Positions 1 through 9,618 of a stretch of 64,000 nucleotides of DNA are shown here, piece by piece. Under the pieces are notes generated by a model. That model did no database searches, had not been told where the DNA came from, and saw nothing but the letters and a program-made list of their open reading frames with translations. Source of the stretch: Thermomonas carbonis (GTDB lineage Bacteria > Pseudomonadota > Gammaproteobacteria > Xanthomonadales > Xanthomonadaceae); the NCBI RefSeq assembly GCF_014396975.1, contig NZ_CP060719.1, forward strand, positions 1,212,001 through 1,276,000, in the 5' to 3' direction. Each line of letters opens with the position of its first letter. Position 1 is the first letter of the stretch. The translations under genes and the position numbers were made by a program.

Positions 1-6
1 GGCAGG

Positions 7-21
7 GCATTGGACCAATGC
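7..21. promoter_or_regulatory. Perfect 15-bp palindrome, candidate operator upstream of the efflux operon
   Basis: GCATTGG-A-CCAATGC is a perfect 7+1+7 inverted repeat about 87 bp before the first gene of the RND efflux operon. Efflux operons of this type are commonly controlled by a local TetR- or LysR-type regulator, often encoded divergently. Any such gene would lie left of the window edge and cannot be seen. That it is an operator is inference from position and symmetry. Confidence 0.4.
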
Positions 22-107
22 AGGGACAATTATTCCCCGATTCAGTGGCTAATCAAGTGCCGCGTCGGCGCGTACCTTGGCGCCACTCCTCCCCGACGAG
101 CCGTGTC

Positions 108-353
108 ATGCGTTCCACTTTTTCCTCCCGCCTGCGTCGCCACGCCCTGCTCGGCTTCCTCGCCATCGACATGCTTGGCCTGGTCGCTCTCGTTGTGGAT
201 CAAGTGTTTAGCACCGATCCGGTGTACCCGTGGATCATCGCGATGGGGCTGGTGATCGCCGCCCTGCCGCTGCTGGCGCAGGCGGTCGACTACGTGTTGA
301 GCACCCCCGCCGACGCCGCCATCGTCCCGGATACGGGAGAAAAAATCCCGTGA
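108..353 (+). CDS. Small two-helix inner-membrane protein, function unknown
   Basis: An 81-aa protein with a basic N-terminus and two hydrophobic segments at about residues 13-34 and 39-59, followed by a short polar tail. It fits a small integral inner-membrane protein and I do not recognise a family. I chose the ATG at 108 rather than an upstream ATG at 18, because the extra 30 residues would be Arg/Pro-rich and unlike a membrane protein. The stop overlaps the next gene's GTG start (GTGA), so it is probably the first gene of the efflux operon and translationally coupled to the SDR-like gene. Confidence 0.5.
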   Translation: MRSTFSSRLRRHALLGFLAIDMLGLVALVVDQVFSTDPVYPWIIAMGLVIAALPLLAQAVDYVLSTPADAAIVPDTGEKIP

Positions 354-1177
354 ACGGGATAATGGCAAACGGGACAATGCCGCTCGAGACCCGCCGCCTC
401 GCGGTGGTCGTGCTGGACGCCACCGGCGTGATCGGCCGTGGCCTGCTGGCGGCGGCGCTGGATGCCGGCCACCCGGTGATCGCGGTGGATCGCAACCCGG
501 CCATGTTGGCGACGCTGGCGGCCGAGCATCCACGCGGCAGCCTGTCGGTGCTGGCGGGCTCCGCCGCGGGCGAGGCCGATGTACGCGCGCTTGCCACCGC
601 ATTGCGCGGGTTGGGCATGCCGTTGGCGGCGGTGATGTCGGCGGTCGATGCCAGCAATCTGCGCGGCCGCCTGATCGACCAGCCGGCCGACGCCACCTGC
701 AATGCCTTGCAGTGCGCGTTGGCTCCACAACTCGCAGCGGTCCGCCACCTGCTGCCACTGCTCCGCCATGGCGGTCGCTACGTGCTGGTCGGCGGGCCCG
801 GCGGCCAGCATCCGTGGGCCGGCCAGGGCCAGCGTTCGCTGGTCGAAGCCGCGCTGCGGATGCTCGCCCGCGTCCTGCACGACGAAGCCCGTGCCGTCGG
901 CACCCGCCTGCAACTGTTGTCGGTGGCCACCCCGACCTGCGGCCTGCATGCCGGCGCGCCGCGCCCGCATTGGCCGACCGCGCTGCAGATCGGCCAGCGC
1001 GCGGTGCAACTGCTCGCGGAACGCCATGGCGATCCCGTCGTTGATTTCGCCCTCGCGCCGATCGATCCCCCGGTCGTCGCCAATACCTCTCCCGCAGGTT
1101 GCCTGCGCGATGCACGCGCCCTGCTCGGCCGCCTGACCGCGGCGGCCACTCATTCGTACAAGGAAGCTTCCCCATGA
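350..1177 (+). CDS. SDR-like NAD(P)-binding protein lacking the usual catalytic Tyr-Lys pair
   Basis: A 275-aa protein with a Rossmann-type start (VVVLDATGVIGRG near residue 16) and an overall short-chain dehydrogenase layout. Where the active-site YxxxK is expected, the chain instead reads GGPGGQHPWAGQGQRS, with no Tyr-x-x-x-Lys. It may therefore bind a nucleotide without normal SDR chemistry, or be a divergent enzyme. The GTG at 350 is favoured because a GGAGA motif lies about ten bases upstream and it overlaps the preceding stop; the ATG at 362 is an alternative. Its stop overlaps the start of the RND adaptor (ATGATGA), so it belongs to the efflux operon. The substrate is unknown. Confidence 0.6.
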   Translation: MNGIMANGTMPLETRRLAVVVLDATGVIGRGLLAAALDAGHPVIAVDRNPAMLATLAAEHPRGSLSVLAGSAAGEADVRALATALRGLGMPLAAVMSAVDASNLRGRLIDQPADATCNALQCALAPQLAAVRHLLPLLRHGGRYVLVGGPGGQHPWAGQGQRSLVEAALRMLARVLHDEARAVGTRLQLLSVATPTCGLHAGAPRPHWPTALQIGQRAVQLLAERHGDPVVDFALAPIDPPVVANTSPAGCLRDARALLGRLTAAATHSYKEASP

Positions 1178-2412
1178 TGACCCGACGTGTTCCCGCCTTC
1201 CCCGAGGCGATCCGTTCCGGCGTGCCGCAGGCACCCGCGCAACGCGCTTCGATGCCGCCACTGCTCGCCGGTCTGGCGGTCGCGGTGCTGGTCGCGCTGG
1301 CGGCCTCCGCTTGCAGCAGCCAAGCCGCACCCGCCGCCGGCCCGCCGCCGCCGGACGTCAGCGTGGCCAGCGTGCTGACCAAAAACGTGAGCCAGTGGGA
1401 CGACTTCACCGGCCGCGTCGCCGCGGTGGAAAGCGTGGAGCTGCGGCCGCGGGTCAGCGGTTACGTGCAGCGCGTGGCGTATGCCGAGGGCGAGGAAGTC
1501 CACAAGGGCGACCTGCTGTTCGTGGTCGATCCGCGCCCGTACCAGGCCACGCTGGATCGCGCACTGGCCGAGCTGGCCCGTGCGCAAGCCGAATCCCGCC
1601 TGGCCGGCGCGCAGGACGCGCGTGCGCAATCGCTGATCGAAGTGAAGGCGATTTCGCGCGAGGAGTTCGAGCAGCGCAAGGCCAACAGCGCCGGCGCGAG
1701 TGCCGCGGTCCGTGCCGCCGAGGCCGCGGTCGCCGCCGCGCGCCTGGACCTGCAGTTCACCCAGGTGCGCTCGCCGATCGATGGCCGTGCCGGTCGCGCG
1801 CTGGTCACCCAGGGCAACCTCGCCCAGGCCGACGCCACCCTGCTGACCACGGTGGTTTCGCAGGACCCGGTGTTCGTCTACTTCGAAACCGACGAGCAGA
1901 CCTGGCTGCGCTACGCCGAGCTGGCCCGCAAGGACGGGCGCAGCGCCGGCGACCACCCGGTACGCGTCGGCCTGTCGAGCGAGACCGGCTATCCGCACGC
2001 CGGCACCCTGGACTTCGTCGACAACCAGGTCGATCCGCGCACCGGCACCCTCCGCGCGCGGGCGGTGCTGCGCAATCCCGACCGCCTGTTCACCCCCGGC
2101 CTGTTCGCCCGCGTGCAATTGCAGGGTAGCGGCCAATCCTCGGCGATGCTGGTCGACGAGAAGGCCGTACTGACCGACCAGGATCGCAAGTATGTCTACG
2201 TGGTCGGCGCCGACAACACCGCGCAGCGCAAGGACGTGGTCCTGGGTCGCAGCGTGGATGGCCTGCGGGTGATCCAGTCCGGCCTGGCGCCGCGCGACCG
2301 GGTGATCGTGCAGGGCGTGCAGAAGGTGTTCTTCCCGGGCATGCCGGTGCTGCCGAAACAGGTGGCGATGGGTGCGCCAGCGCAACCCGCGGTGGCCGTC
2401 GCCGCCCGCTGA
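1174..2412 (+). CDS. RND efflux periplasmic adaptor (membrane fusion protein, AcrA/MexE type)
   Basis: A 412-aa adaptor that would bridge the inner-membrane RND pump and the outer-membrane channel. It has an N-terminal hydrophobic segment ending in AASACSS (a weak lipobox or a signal-peptide site). Next come the biotinyl-lipoyl half motif (VELRPRVSGYVQRVAYAEGEEV), an alanine-rich alpha-helical hairpin at about residues 130-190, the second lipoyl half (FTQVRSPIDGRAGRA) and a C-terminal beta-barrel and membrane-proximal region. AAGGAAG 8-14 bases before the ATG is a good ribosome-binding site. It overlaps the SDR-like gene and is followed by the pump after 134 bp. Drug or solvent specificity cannot be told from sequence. 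Confidence 0.93.
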   Translation: MMTRRVPAFPEAIRSGVPQAPAQRASMPPLLAGLAVAVLVALAASACSSQAAPAAGPPPPDVSVASVLTKNVSQWDDFTGRVAAVESVELRPRVSGYVQRVAYAEGEEVHKGDLLFVVDPRPYQATLDRALAELARAQAESRLAGAQDARAQSLIEVKAISREEFEQRKANSAGASAAVRAAEAAVAAARLDLQFTQVRSPIDGRAGRALVTQGNLAQADATLLTTVVSQDPVFVYFETDEQTWLRYAELARKDGRSAGDHPVRVGLSSETGYPHAGTLDFVDNQVDPRTGTLRARAVLRNPDRLFTPGLFARVQLQGSGQSSAMLVDEKAVLTDQDRKYVYVVGADNTAQRKDVVLGRSVDGLRVIQSGLAPRDRVIVQGVQKVFFPGMPVLPKQVAMGAPAQPAVAVAAR

Positions 2413-2546
2413 TTCCCGCCGCCGCGACCGGCCGCCGGTCGCGCGTTTTCGCTTGCTGCCGTCGATCCCTTCCGCGTCCCCTTCCTCCGCGGCGGGGATC
2501 GGCGGCCCTTTCCACCGGCCCGCATCCGCGGGTCCGAGGACATGCC

Positions 2547-5500
2547 ATGGATTTCTCCCGCTTCTTCATCGACCGGCCGATCTTCGCCGCCGTGTTGTCG
2601 ATCGTGATCTTCGCCGCCGGCCTGATCGCGATCCCGTTGTTGCCGATCGGCGAGTACCCGGAAGTGGTGCCGCCGTCGGTGGTGGTGCGCACGGTGTATC
2701 CGGGCGCCAATCCCAAGGTGATCGCCGAGACCGTGGCGACGCCGCTGGAAGAGGCCATCAACGGGGTCGAGGACATGATGTATTTCAAGTCCGTCGCCGG
2801 TTCCGATGGCGTGCTGCAGCTGACCGTGACCTTCAAGCCGGGCACCGATGCCGATGAGGCCGCGGTGCGCGTGCAGAACCGCGTGGCGCAGGCACTGGCA
2901 CGGTTGCCGGAGGACGTGCGGCGGCAGGGCGTGACCACGCAGAAGCAGTCGCCGGTGTTCCTGATGGTGGTGCACCTGGTGTCGAAGGACGGCAAGTACG
3001 ACTCGCTGTACCTGCGCAACTACATGCGCCTGCACGTCAAGGACGAACTGGCGAAGATCGCCGGCGTGGGCGATGCGCAACTGTTCGGCGGTGGCGACTA
3101 CGCCATGCGCCTGTGGCTGGATCCGGACAAGGTCGCCGCGCGCGGCCTGACCGCCGGTGATGTGTTGCGCGCGGTGCGCGAACAGAACGTGCAGGTCTCG
3201 GCCGGCCAGCTGGGCGCGGAGCCGATGCCGAACGGCAGCGATTTCCTGCTGCCGATCAATGCCAAGGGCCGCCTGGAAACCGTGGCCGAGTTCGGCGACA
3301 TCGTGCTGGAGAGCGGCGCGGATGGCGAGATCGTGCGCCTGCGCGACGTCGCCCGCATCGAGCTGGCCGCCGGCGATTACACCTTGCGCGCACGCCTCGA
3401 CGGCAACAACGCGGCGGCGATCGGCATCTTCCAGGCGCCGGGCGCGAATGCCCTGCAGATCCGCGATGCGGTGGTGGCGAAGATGGACGAACTGCGTCCG
3501 ACCCTGCCGCCGGGGTGGAGATCCAGTCGATCTACGACACCACGATCTTCGTGCGCGACTCGATCAAGGCAGTGGTGACCACGCTGCTGGAAGCAACCTT
3601 GCTGGTGGTACTGGTGGTGATCCTGTTCCTGCAGACCTGGCGCGCCTCGATCATTCCATTGCTGGCGGTGCCGGTATCGGTGGTCGGTACCTTCGCGGTG
3701 CTGTACGTGCTCGGGTACTCGATCAACACGCTGACGTTGTTCGGGTTGGTGCTGGCGATCGGCATCGTGGTCGATGACGCGATCGTGGTGGTCGAGAACG
3801 TGGAGCGCCACATCGAACACGGGTCTTCACCGCTGGAAGCCGCGCACCTGGCGATGCGTGAAGTGTCCGGGCCGATCATCGCGATTGCCCTGGTGCTGTG
3901 CGCGGTGTTCGTGCCGATGGCGTTCATGAGCGGCGTCACCGGCCAGTTCTACAAGCAGTTCGCGGTGACGATTGCCATCTCGACGGTGATCTCGGCGATC
4001 AATTCGCTGACCCTGTCGCCGGCCCTGGCGGCCAAGCTGCTGAAGCCGCGCGATGCGGCGAAGGACGCGCCGTCGCGGCTGATCGATCGTGCGTTCGGCT
4101 GGTTGTTCCGCCCGTTCAATCGCTTCTTCAAGCGCAACTCGGAACGTTACGAAGGCGCGGTGTCGCGCGCGCTGGGCCGTCGCGGCGCAGTGTTCGCGGT
4201 GTACGCGGTGTTGCTGGTCGGTGCGGCCTTCATGTTCAAGATCGTGCCCTCGGGCTTCATCCCGGTGCAGGACAAGCTGTACCTGATCGCCGGGGTGAAG
4301 ATGCCGGAAGGTGCCTCGATCGAACGCACCGATGCCGCGCTGAAGAAGATGGCGGCGATCGCGAAGGGCGTGGACGGCGTGGCCCATGAGGTCGCCTTCC
4401 CCGGCCTCAATCCGCTGCAGTTCACCAACACCCCGAACAGCGGCGTGGTGTTCTTCACCCTGGATCCCTTCAGCGAGCGCTCGCGCAGCGCGGCGGAGAT
4501 CACCGCCGAGCTCAACCAGAAGTTCTCGAGCATCCAGGAAGGCTTCACCTTCGCCTTCATGCCGCCGCCGATCCAGGGACTGGGCAATGGTTCGGGCTGG
4601 TCGCTGTTCGTCGAGGACCGCACGCGGCTGGGCTACGGCGAATTGCAGGGCGCGGTGCAGGCCTTCCAGGGCGCGGCCTCGCAGGCACCGGGGCTGGGCT
4701 TCCCGATCAGCAGTTACCAGGCCAACGTGCCGCAGCTGGATGTCGAGGTCGACCGGGTCAAGGCGAAGGCGCAGGGTGTGCCGCTGACCGAGTTGTTCGA
4801 CACCCTGCAGGCGTACCTGGGCTCCGCTTACGTCAACGACTTCAACATGTTCGGCCGCACCTGGCAGGTGATCGCCCAGGCCGATGGTTCGTTCCGCGAC
4901 AACGTGGAGGACATCGCCAACCTGCGCACCCGCAACGCCGCCGGCGAGATGGTGCCGCTTGGCAGCATGGTGCAGGTGAAGCAGAGCTACGGCCCGGACC
5001 CGGTGATCCGTTTCAACGGCTATCCCGCTGCCGATCTGCTCGGCGAGGCCGACCCGCGCGTGCTGTCCTCCGGCGAGGCGATGGCCAAGGTCACCGAACT
5101 GGCGCGGCAGGTGCTGCCCACCGGCATGGCGATCGAATGGAGCGACCTGAGCTACCAGCAGGCCACCCAGGGCAAGGCCGCACTGGTGGTGTTCCCGCTG
5201 GCGGTGCTGCTGGCCTTCCTGGTGCTGGCCGCGCTGTACGAAAGCTGGACCTTGCCGCTCGCGGTGATCCTGATCGTGCCGATGACCCTGCTGTCCGCGC
5301 TGTTCGGCGTGTGGCTGGCCGGCGGCGACAACAACGTGTTCGTGCAGGTCGGCCTGGTCGTGCTGATGGGACTGGCCTGCAAGAACGCGATCCTGATCGT
5401 CGAGTTCGCCCGCGAGCTGGAACTGCAGGGCAAGGGCATCGTCGAGTCCGCGCTGGAAGCCTGCCGCCTGCGCCTGCGGCCGATCGTGATGACCTCGGTC

Positions 5501-5716
5501 GCGTTCATCGCCGGCACCGTGCCGCTGGTGCTGTCGCATGGCGCCGGCGCCGAAGTGCGCTCGATCACCGGCATCACCGTGTTCGCCGGGATGCTCGGCG
5601 TGACCCTGTTCGGGCTGTTCCTGACCCCGGTGTTCTACGTCGCCCTGCGCAAGCTGGCCAACCGTCCGCTGGTGTCGCATGCGCCGCATGCCATCGCGGC
5701 ACCGGCGCATTCCTGA
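2547..5716 (+). pseudogene. RND multidrug efflux transporter (HAE1 family), split by a -1 frameshift at about 3515
   Basis: The inner-membrane proton/drug antiporter of the tripartite pump. Residues 1-323 read in one frame from the ATG at 2547 (FSRFFIDRPIFAAVLSIVIF is the classic N-terminus). The rest reads in another frame from the G run at 3512-3515 to 5716. Adding one G restores an uninterrupted chain of about 1056 aa, the normal HAE1 length, with the junction reading LPPGVEIQSIYDTT as in family members. The proton-relay acidic pair is present in TM4 (GIVVDDAIVVVENVE). No residues are lost, so the gene is probably intact in the organism and the break is a missing G in the sequence. As written, it would yield only a 343-aa truncated product. 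Confidence 0.9.
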
Positions 5717-5786
5717 TCGATGTCGATTCCCCGATCTCTTCTTCCACTTTCCCCCGACGAATTTCCTCCCCGCACAAGGCAAACCA

Positions 5787-6539
5787 ATGAACGCGAATAC
5801 GAACAAGATCGCCCTCGTCACCGGCGCCACCCGTGGCATCGGCCTGGAAACCGTCCGCCAGCTCGCCGCGACCGGCGTGCACACGCTGCTGGCCGGTCGC
5901 AATCGCGACAAGGCGGTCGAGGCCGCACTCACCCTGCAGGCGCAAGGCCTGCCGGTCGAAGCCATTGCCCTGGACGTCACCGACAGCGCCAGCATCGCCG
6001 CGGCCGCGCAGGAGATCGAACGAAAGCACGGCAAGCTGGACATCCTGGTCAACAACGCCGGGATCATGGTCGATGAGGCGGACAAGGGCGTGTCCGGTCA
6101 GTCGCTCGCCACCTGGCGCACGACGTTCGATACGAACCTGTTCGGCCTGATCGACACCACCCAGGCGCTGCTGCCGCTGCTGCGCAAGTCCGATGCCGGC
6201 CGCATCGTCAATGTCTCCAGCCTGCTCGGCTCGATCTCCGAACACCAGAACCCGGCGTCCTTCATCTACGAGTTCAAGGGCGTGCCGGCCTACAACGTGT
6301 CGAAAAGCGCAGTGAACGCGTGGACCGTGCACCTGGCGCACGAATTGAAGGACAGCGGCATCAAGGTCAACACCATCCATCCGGGCTACGTGCAGACCGA
6401 CATGAACAAGTCCGGCGACCAGCAGAACGGCGAGCTGTCCGTACCAGATGGCGCGCGCACCAGCGTGCAGCTGGCCCTGATCGGCAACGACGGTCCCACC
6501 GGTGGTTACTACTACTTCGATCAGGTGCTGCCGTGGTGA
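5787..6539 (+). CDS. Short-chain dehydrogenase/reductase (classical SDR)
   Basis: A 250-aa classical SDR with the cofactor motif TGATRGIG at residues 12-19, NNAG for the central beta-sheet, a serine in VNVSSLLGS, and the catalytic YNVSK with Tyr169 and Lys173. The Ser-Tyr spacing is longer than usual (an insert around SEHQNPASFIYEFKG), as in plant-menthone-reductase-like and carbonyl-reductase-like SDRs. It probably reduces a carbonyl with NADPH in the cytoplasm; the substrate is unknown. It lies inside the efflux operon, and its TGA overlaps the GTG start of the outer-membrane factor, so it is likely co-expressed and may deal with the same toxic compound. Confidence 0.88.
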   Translation: MNANTNKIALVTGATRGIGLETVRQLAATGVHTLLAGRNRDKAVEAALTLQAQGLPVEAIALDVTDSASIAAAAQEIERKHGKLDILVNNAGIMVDEADKGVSGQSLATWRTTFDTNLFGLIDTTQALLPLLRKSDAGRIVNVSSLLGSISEHQNPASFIYEFKGVPAYNVSKSAVNAWTVHLAHELKDSGIKVNTIHPGYVQTDMNKSGDQQNGELSVPDGARTSVQLALIGNDGPTGGYYYFDQVLPW

Positions 6540-7984
6540 TTCGCCCGCTCGCGTTGGCGCTGGTTACCGCGTTGCTGTCCGCGTGCGCGGTCGGTCCCGA
6601 CTTCGTGCGTCCCACGCTGGCGGTGCCGGCGCAGTTCATGCATGCGGCGAACGCCGACACGACAGCGAACGCAGCGACCACGGCCGAAGATGCCGAATTC
6701 TGGCGCGGCTTCGACGATCCGCTGCTGACGCAGTTGGTCGAGCAGGCATTGGTTGCCAATCACGACCTGCGCATCGCCTTGGCGAATGTCGATCGCGCGG
6801 AGGCGATGCGTCGCGGCAGCCGGCTCGACGCGCTGCCGCAGATCACCGCGGATGCCGATGCCTCCAGGAGCCGCGCCAGCGCCGATCAACTGCCTGGCGC
6901 TGCGCGCAACGATCGCGATGTGGACAGCGTCGCAGCGAATGCGCGTGCGTCATGGGAACTGGATCTGCTCGGGCGCGTGCGCCGCGGCATCGAGGCCTCC
7001 AATGCCGATGCCGCCGCATCGCATGCCGATCTGCGCGCCATGCAGGTCGCGATCGTCGGCGACATCGCGCGGAGTTACGTCGGCTTGCGCGGCTTGCAGG
7101 AACGCGCGCGGGTCGCCCGCGCGAACGCCGACAACCAGCGCGAGACATTGACACTGGTGCAGGCGCGCTTCGACGCCGGCCGCGACAACGCGTTCGACAC
7201 CGCCCGCGCACGCGCGCAACGCGAGGCCACGCTGGCGCAGGTGGCCGCACTCGACGCCGAAGTCGGCATCGCCATCCATCGAATCGCCGTGCTGGCCGGA
7301 CGCATGCCGGACGCACTGGATGCCGAACTGTCCGCGGTCGCGCCGCTGCCCGCGGTGCCGGCTGCGCCGGATCCCGGCACGCCAGGCGAATTGCTGCGCC
7401 GCCGTCCTGACGTGGCCGCCGCCGAGCAACGCCTGCACGCGGCCACCGCGCGCATCGGCGTGGCCACCGCCGACCTGTTCCCGCGCTTCACCCTGGGCGC
7501 ATTGATCGGCTCGCAGGCAGCGACCGGCAGCGCATTGTTCGGCGGCGACAGCGAGACCGGCCTGGTCGCGCTGGGGATCGACTGGAGCTTCCTCGACGCC
7601 GGTCGCGTGCGCGCACGCATCGCCGCCGCCGATGCCGATGCACAGGCGGCGCTGGCGCAGTACGAACGCAGCGTGTTGCTCTCGCTGCGCGACACCGGTG
7701 ATGCGCTGCTGCGACTCGACCAGGCGCGCATCGAGGACACGCATCTGCAGCAGGCCGCCAGCGACAGCGCCGAGGCCGCACGGCTGGCGCGGGTGCGCTT
7801 CCAGGCGGGAGCCTCCGACCTGCTGGAAGTATTGGACGCCGAACGCACGCGCCTGTCCGCCGAAGATGCCTTCGCCGCGGCGCGCACCCGCTCGGTCGCC
7901 AGTGCCATCGCCTTGCACCAGGCGCTGGCGGGTGGCTGGCCGCAGCGTTCGCCGCGCCGCATCGGCGTGGCCGACACGGATTGA
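6536..7984 (+). CDS. RND efflux outer-membrane factor, NodT/OprM-type lipoprotein
   Basis: A 482-aa TolC-like channel lipoprotein completing the tripartite pump. The start VIRPLALALVTALLSACAVGPDF carries a lipobox (LLSAC) and the VGPDF-x-P motif typical of NodT/OprM lipoproteins. Two OEP repeats follow: long coiled helices in the first half, and a second repeat from about residue 285 with RRRPDVAAAEQRL and FPRFTLGA. The GTG at 6536 is chosen because the signal peptide begins there; upstream sequence in the same frame is arginine-rich and antigenically SDR out-of-frame. It overlaps the SDR stop by four bases. Confidence 0.9.
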   Translation: MIRPLALALVTALLSACAVGPDFVRPTLAVPAQFMHAANADTTANAATTAEDAEFWRGFDDPLLTQLVEQALVANHDLRIALANVDRAEAMRRGSRLDALPQITADADASRSRASADQLPGAARNDRDVDSVAANARASWELDLLGRVRRGIEASNADAAASHADLRAMQVAIVGDIARSYVGLRGLQERARVARANADNQRETLTLVQARFDAGRDNAFDTARARAQREATLAQVAALDAEVGIAIHRIAVLAGRMPDALDAELSAVAPLPAVPAAPDPGTPGELLRRRPDVAAAEQRLHAATARIGVATADLFPRFTLGALIGSQAATGSALFGGDSETGLVALGIDWSFLDAGRVRARIAAADADAQAALAQYERSVLLSLRDTGDALLRLDQARIEDTHLQQAASDSAEAARLARVRFQAGASDLLEVLDAERTRLSAEDAFAAARTRSVASAIALHQALAGGWPQRSPRRIGVADTD

Positions 7985-8053
7985 GCCACGCATCGACGCC
8001 GCAGCCACCGCGGTTCGCTACCATGCCCATCCCCACGCAAAGCCGGAGCCGCC

Positions 8054-8668
8054 ATGGCCGATGACGATCGCCGCACCGATGACGTCCGCAACGCGGTCAG
8101 CCGCGCGCAGGCCGAGGACGCGGTGCGCGTCCTGCTGCGCTGGTCCGGCGACGATCCCGAGCGCGAGGGCTTGCTGGACACGCCCAAGCGCGTGGCCAAG
8201 GCCTACGAGGACTGGTTCAGCGGCTACGCGCTGGATCCGGACGAGTACATGGCGCGCACCTTCGAGGAAGTCGCCGGCTACGACGAGATGATCGTGCTTC
8301 GCGACATCGAATACGAAAGCCATTGCGAACACCACATGGCGCCGATCATCGGCAAAGTCCACATCGGCTACCTGCCGGACGGTAAGGTGGTCGGCATCAG
8401 CAAACTCGCGCGCGTGGTCGAGGCCTATGCGCGGCGCTTCCAGGTGCAGGAGAAGATGACCGCGCAGATCGCCAACTGCATCCAGCGCGCGCTGCATCCG
8501 CGCGGCGTGGGCGTGGTGGTGGAAGGCGCGCACGAATGCATGACCACCCGCGGCATCCACAAGCGCGGGGTGTCGATGGTGACCTCGAAGATGCTCGGCG
8601 GCTTCCGCGACGACGCCCGCACCCGCAGCGAATTCCTGCGTTTCATCGATGTCGGCGGCAAGCGCTGA
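8054..8668 (+). CDS. folE: GTP cyclohydrolase I
   Basis: A 204-aa enzyme making 7,8-dihydroneopterin triphosphate from GTP, the first step of folate/tetrahydropterin synthesis. Zinc ligands are visible as Cys91 and His94 in CEHH and Cys162 in [16 protein letters not shown] and [16 protein letters not shown] are family signatures. Length and start agree with bacterial FolE, and GGAG at 8045-8048 is the ribosome-binding site. The next gene, a flavoprotein, starts 20 bases before the folE stop, so the two are probably co-translated. Confidence 0.97.
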   Translation: MADDDRRTDDVRNAVSRAQAEDAVRVLLRWSGDDPEREGLLDTPKRVAKAYEDWFSGYALDPDEYMARTFEEVAGYDEMIVLRDIEYESHCEHHMAPIIGKVHIGYLPDGKVVGISKLARVVEAYARRFQVQEKMTAQIANCIQRALHPRGVGVVVEGAHECMTTRGIHKRGVSMVTSKMLGGFRDDARTRSEFLRFIDVGGKR

Positions 8669-9578
8669 CGACCTGCTCGACGTGCTTGTGGTCGGCGCCG
8701 GTCCTGCCGGGCTGACCGCCGCCACGTATCTCGCGCGGTTCCATCGGCGCTTCGCCGTGGTCGATGCCGGCAAGAGCCGCGCGCGCTGGATCCCGACCAG
8801 CCACAACTGCCCGGGGTTTCCTTCAGGCATCGGCGGCGATGCCCTGCTGGGCAAGTTGCGCGAGCAGGCGGAAAGCTTCGGCGTATGCATCGACGAAGGC
8901 CGGATCGAACGCCTGCAGCACGATGGCGACGCATTCGCAGCGACCGCCGCGGATGGCCGCACGTGGCGCGCGCGCTTCGTGTTGCTGGCGACCGGCGTGG
9001 TCGACGTGATGCCGGCAATGGACGGCCTGGAGGCCGGGATCGCCTCGCATGCAGTTCGGCTGTGTGCGGTTTGCGACGGCTACGAAGCCAGCGACGCCGA
9101 GATCGCGGTGCTGGCGCCGGTCGATGACGCGATCCGCCACGCCGCGTTCCTGCGCAGTTTCTCGCAACGGGTTGCGGCGATTCCGAGCGAGGCCGGCGCG
9201 CCCTCGCCCGAATGCGTCGAAGTGGCGAAACAGGCCGGCATCGAACTGCTGCCGACGGCGCTTGCGATGCACTGCGACGACAGCGGTTGCGTGGTCGAGA
9301 CCGAAGCCGGTACCCGCCGCTTTGACACGCTCTACCCGGTGCTGGGCAGCGATGCGCAGTCGCAGTTGGCCAGCGAGCTAGGCGCAGCGGTGGACGACAA
9401 CGGCGAGCTCATCGTCGACGCACGCATGCAGACCAATGTCGACGGGCTGTACGCCGTCGGCGATGTGGTCAGCGCGCTCAACCAGATCAGCGTGGCGATG
9501 GGTCATGCGGCGATCGCGGCCTCGGCGCTGCACGGCCGACTACCGGCCAACTGGCGCGAGCGGCAGGTTGACGTCTGA
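8649..9578 (+). CDS. Thioredoxin-reductase-like FAD oxidoreductase with degenerate NADPH motif
   Basis: A 309-aa protein with the FAD-binding start [18 protein letters not shown], a thioredoxin-reductase-type dithiol C139-A-V-C142-D, and the C-terminal FAD motif [15 protein letters not shown]. The second Rossmann site, normally GGG/GxGxxA, reads [14 protein letters not shown] and lacks the glycines. NADPH use is therefore doubtful and the protein may be a ferredoxin-, NADH- or flavin-linked relative. The ATG at 8649 overlaps folE by 20 bp. A cytoplasmic disulfide reductase or related redox role is inferred; the partner is unknown. Confidence 0.8.
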   Translation: MSAASADDLLDVLVVGAGPAGLTAATYLARFHRRFAVVDAGKSRARWIPTSHNCPGFPSGIGGDALLGKLREQAESFGVCIDEGRIERLQHDGDAFAATAADGRTWRARFVLLATGVVDVMPAMDGLEAGIASHAVRLCAVCDGYEASDAEIAVLAPVDDAIRHAAFLRSFSQRVAAIPSEAGAPSPECVEVAKQAGIELLPTALAMHCDDSGCVVETEAGTRRFDTLYPVLGSDAQSQLASELGAAVDDNGELIVDARMQTNVDGLYAVGDVVSALNQISVAMGHAAIAASALHGRLPANWRERQVDV

Positions 9579-9595
9579 TTTTGCCCGGATAAAAT
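9568..9595 (+). promoter_or_regulatory. Candidate sigma-70 promoter for the DUF2239 gene
   Basis: TTGACG at 9568-9573 and TAAAAT at 9590-9595 are separated by 16 bp, close to the consensus -35/-10 layout. The -35 box overlaps the end of the flavoprotein gene. Transcription would start about 15-20 bases before the DUF2239 ATG, just upstream of its CGGAGG ribosome-binding site. Confidence 0.5.
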
Positions 9596-9618
9596 GAAGG
9601 CCTCGTTCCGGAGGTCGC

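Noticed and set aside
3505..3530. Programmed -1 frameshift in the RND pump gene
   Set aside because: There is no heptanucleotide slippery site or downstream stem, and seven other shifts of the same kind occur in unrelated genes. A missing base is simpler.
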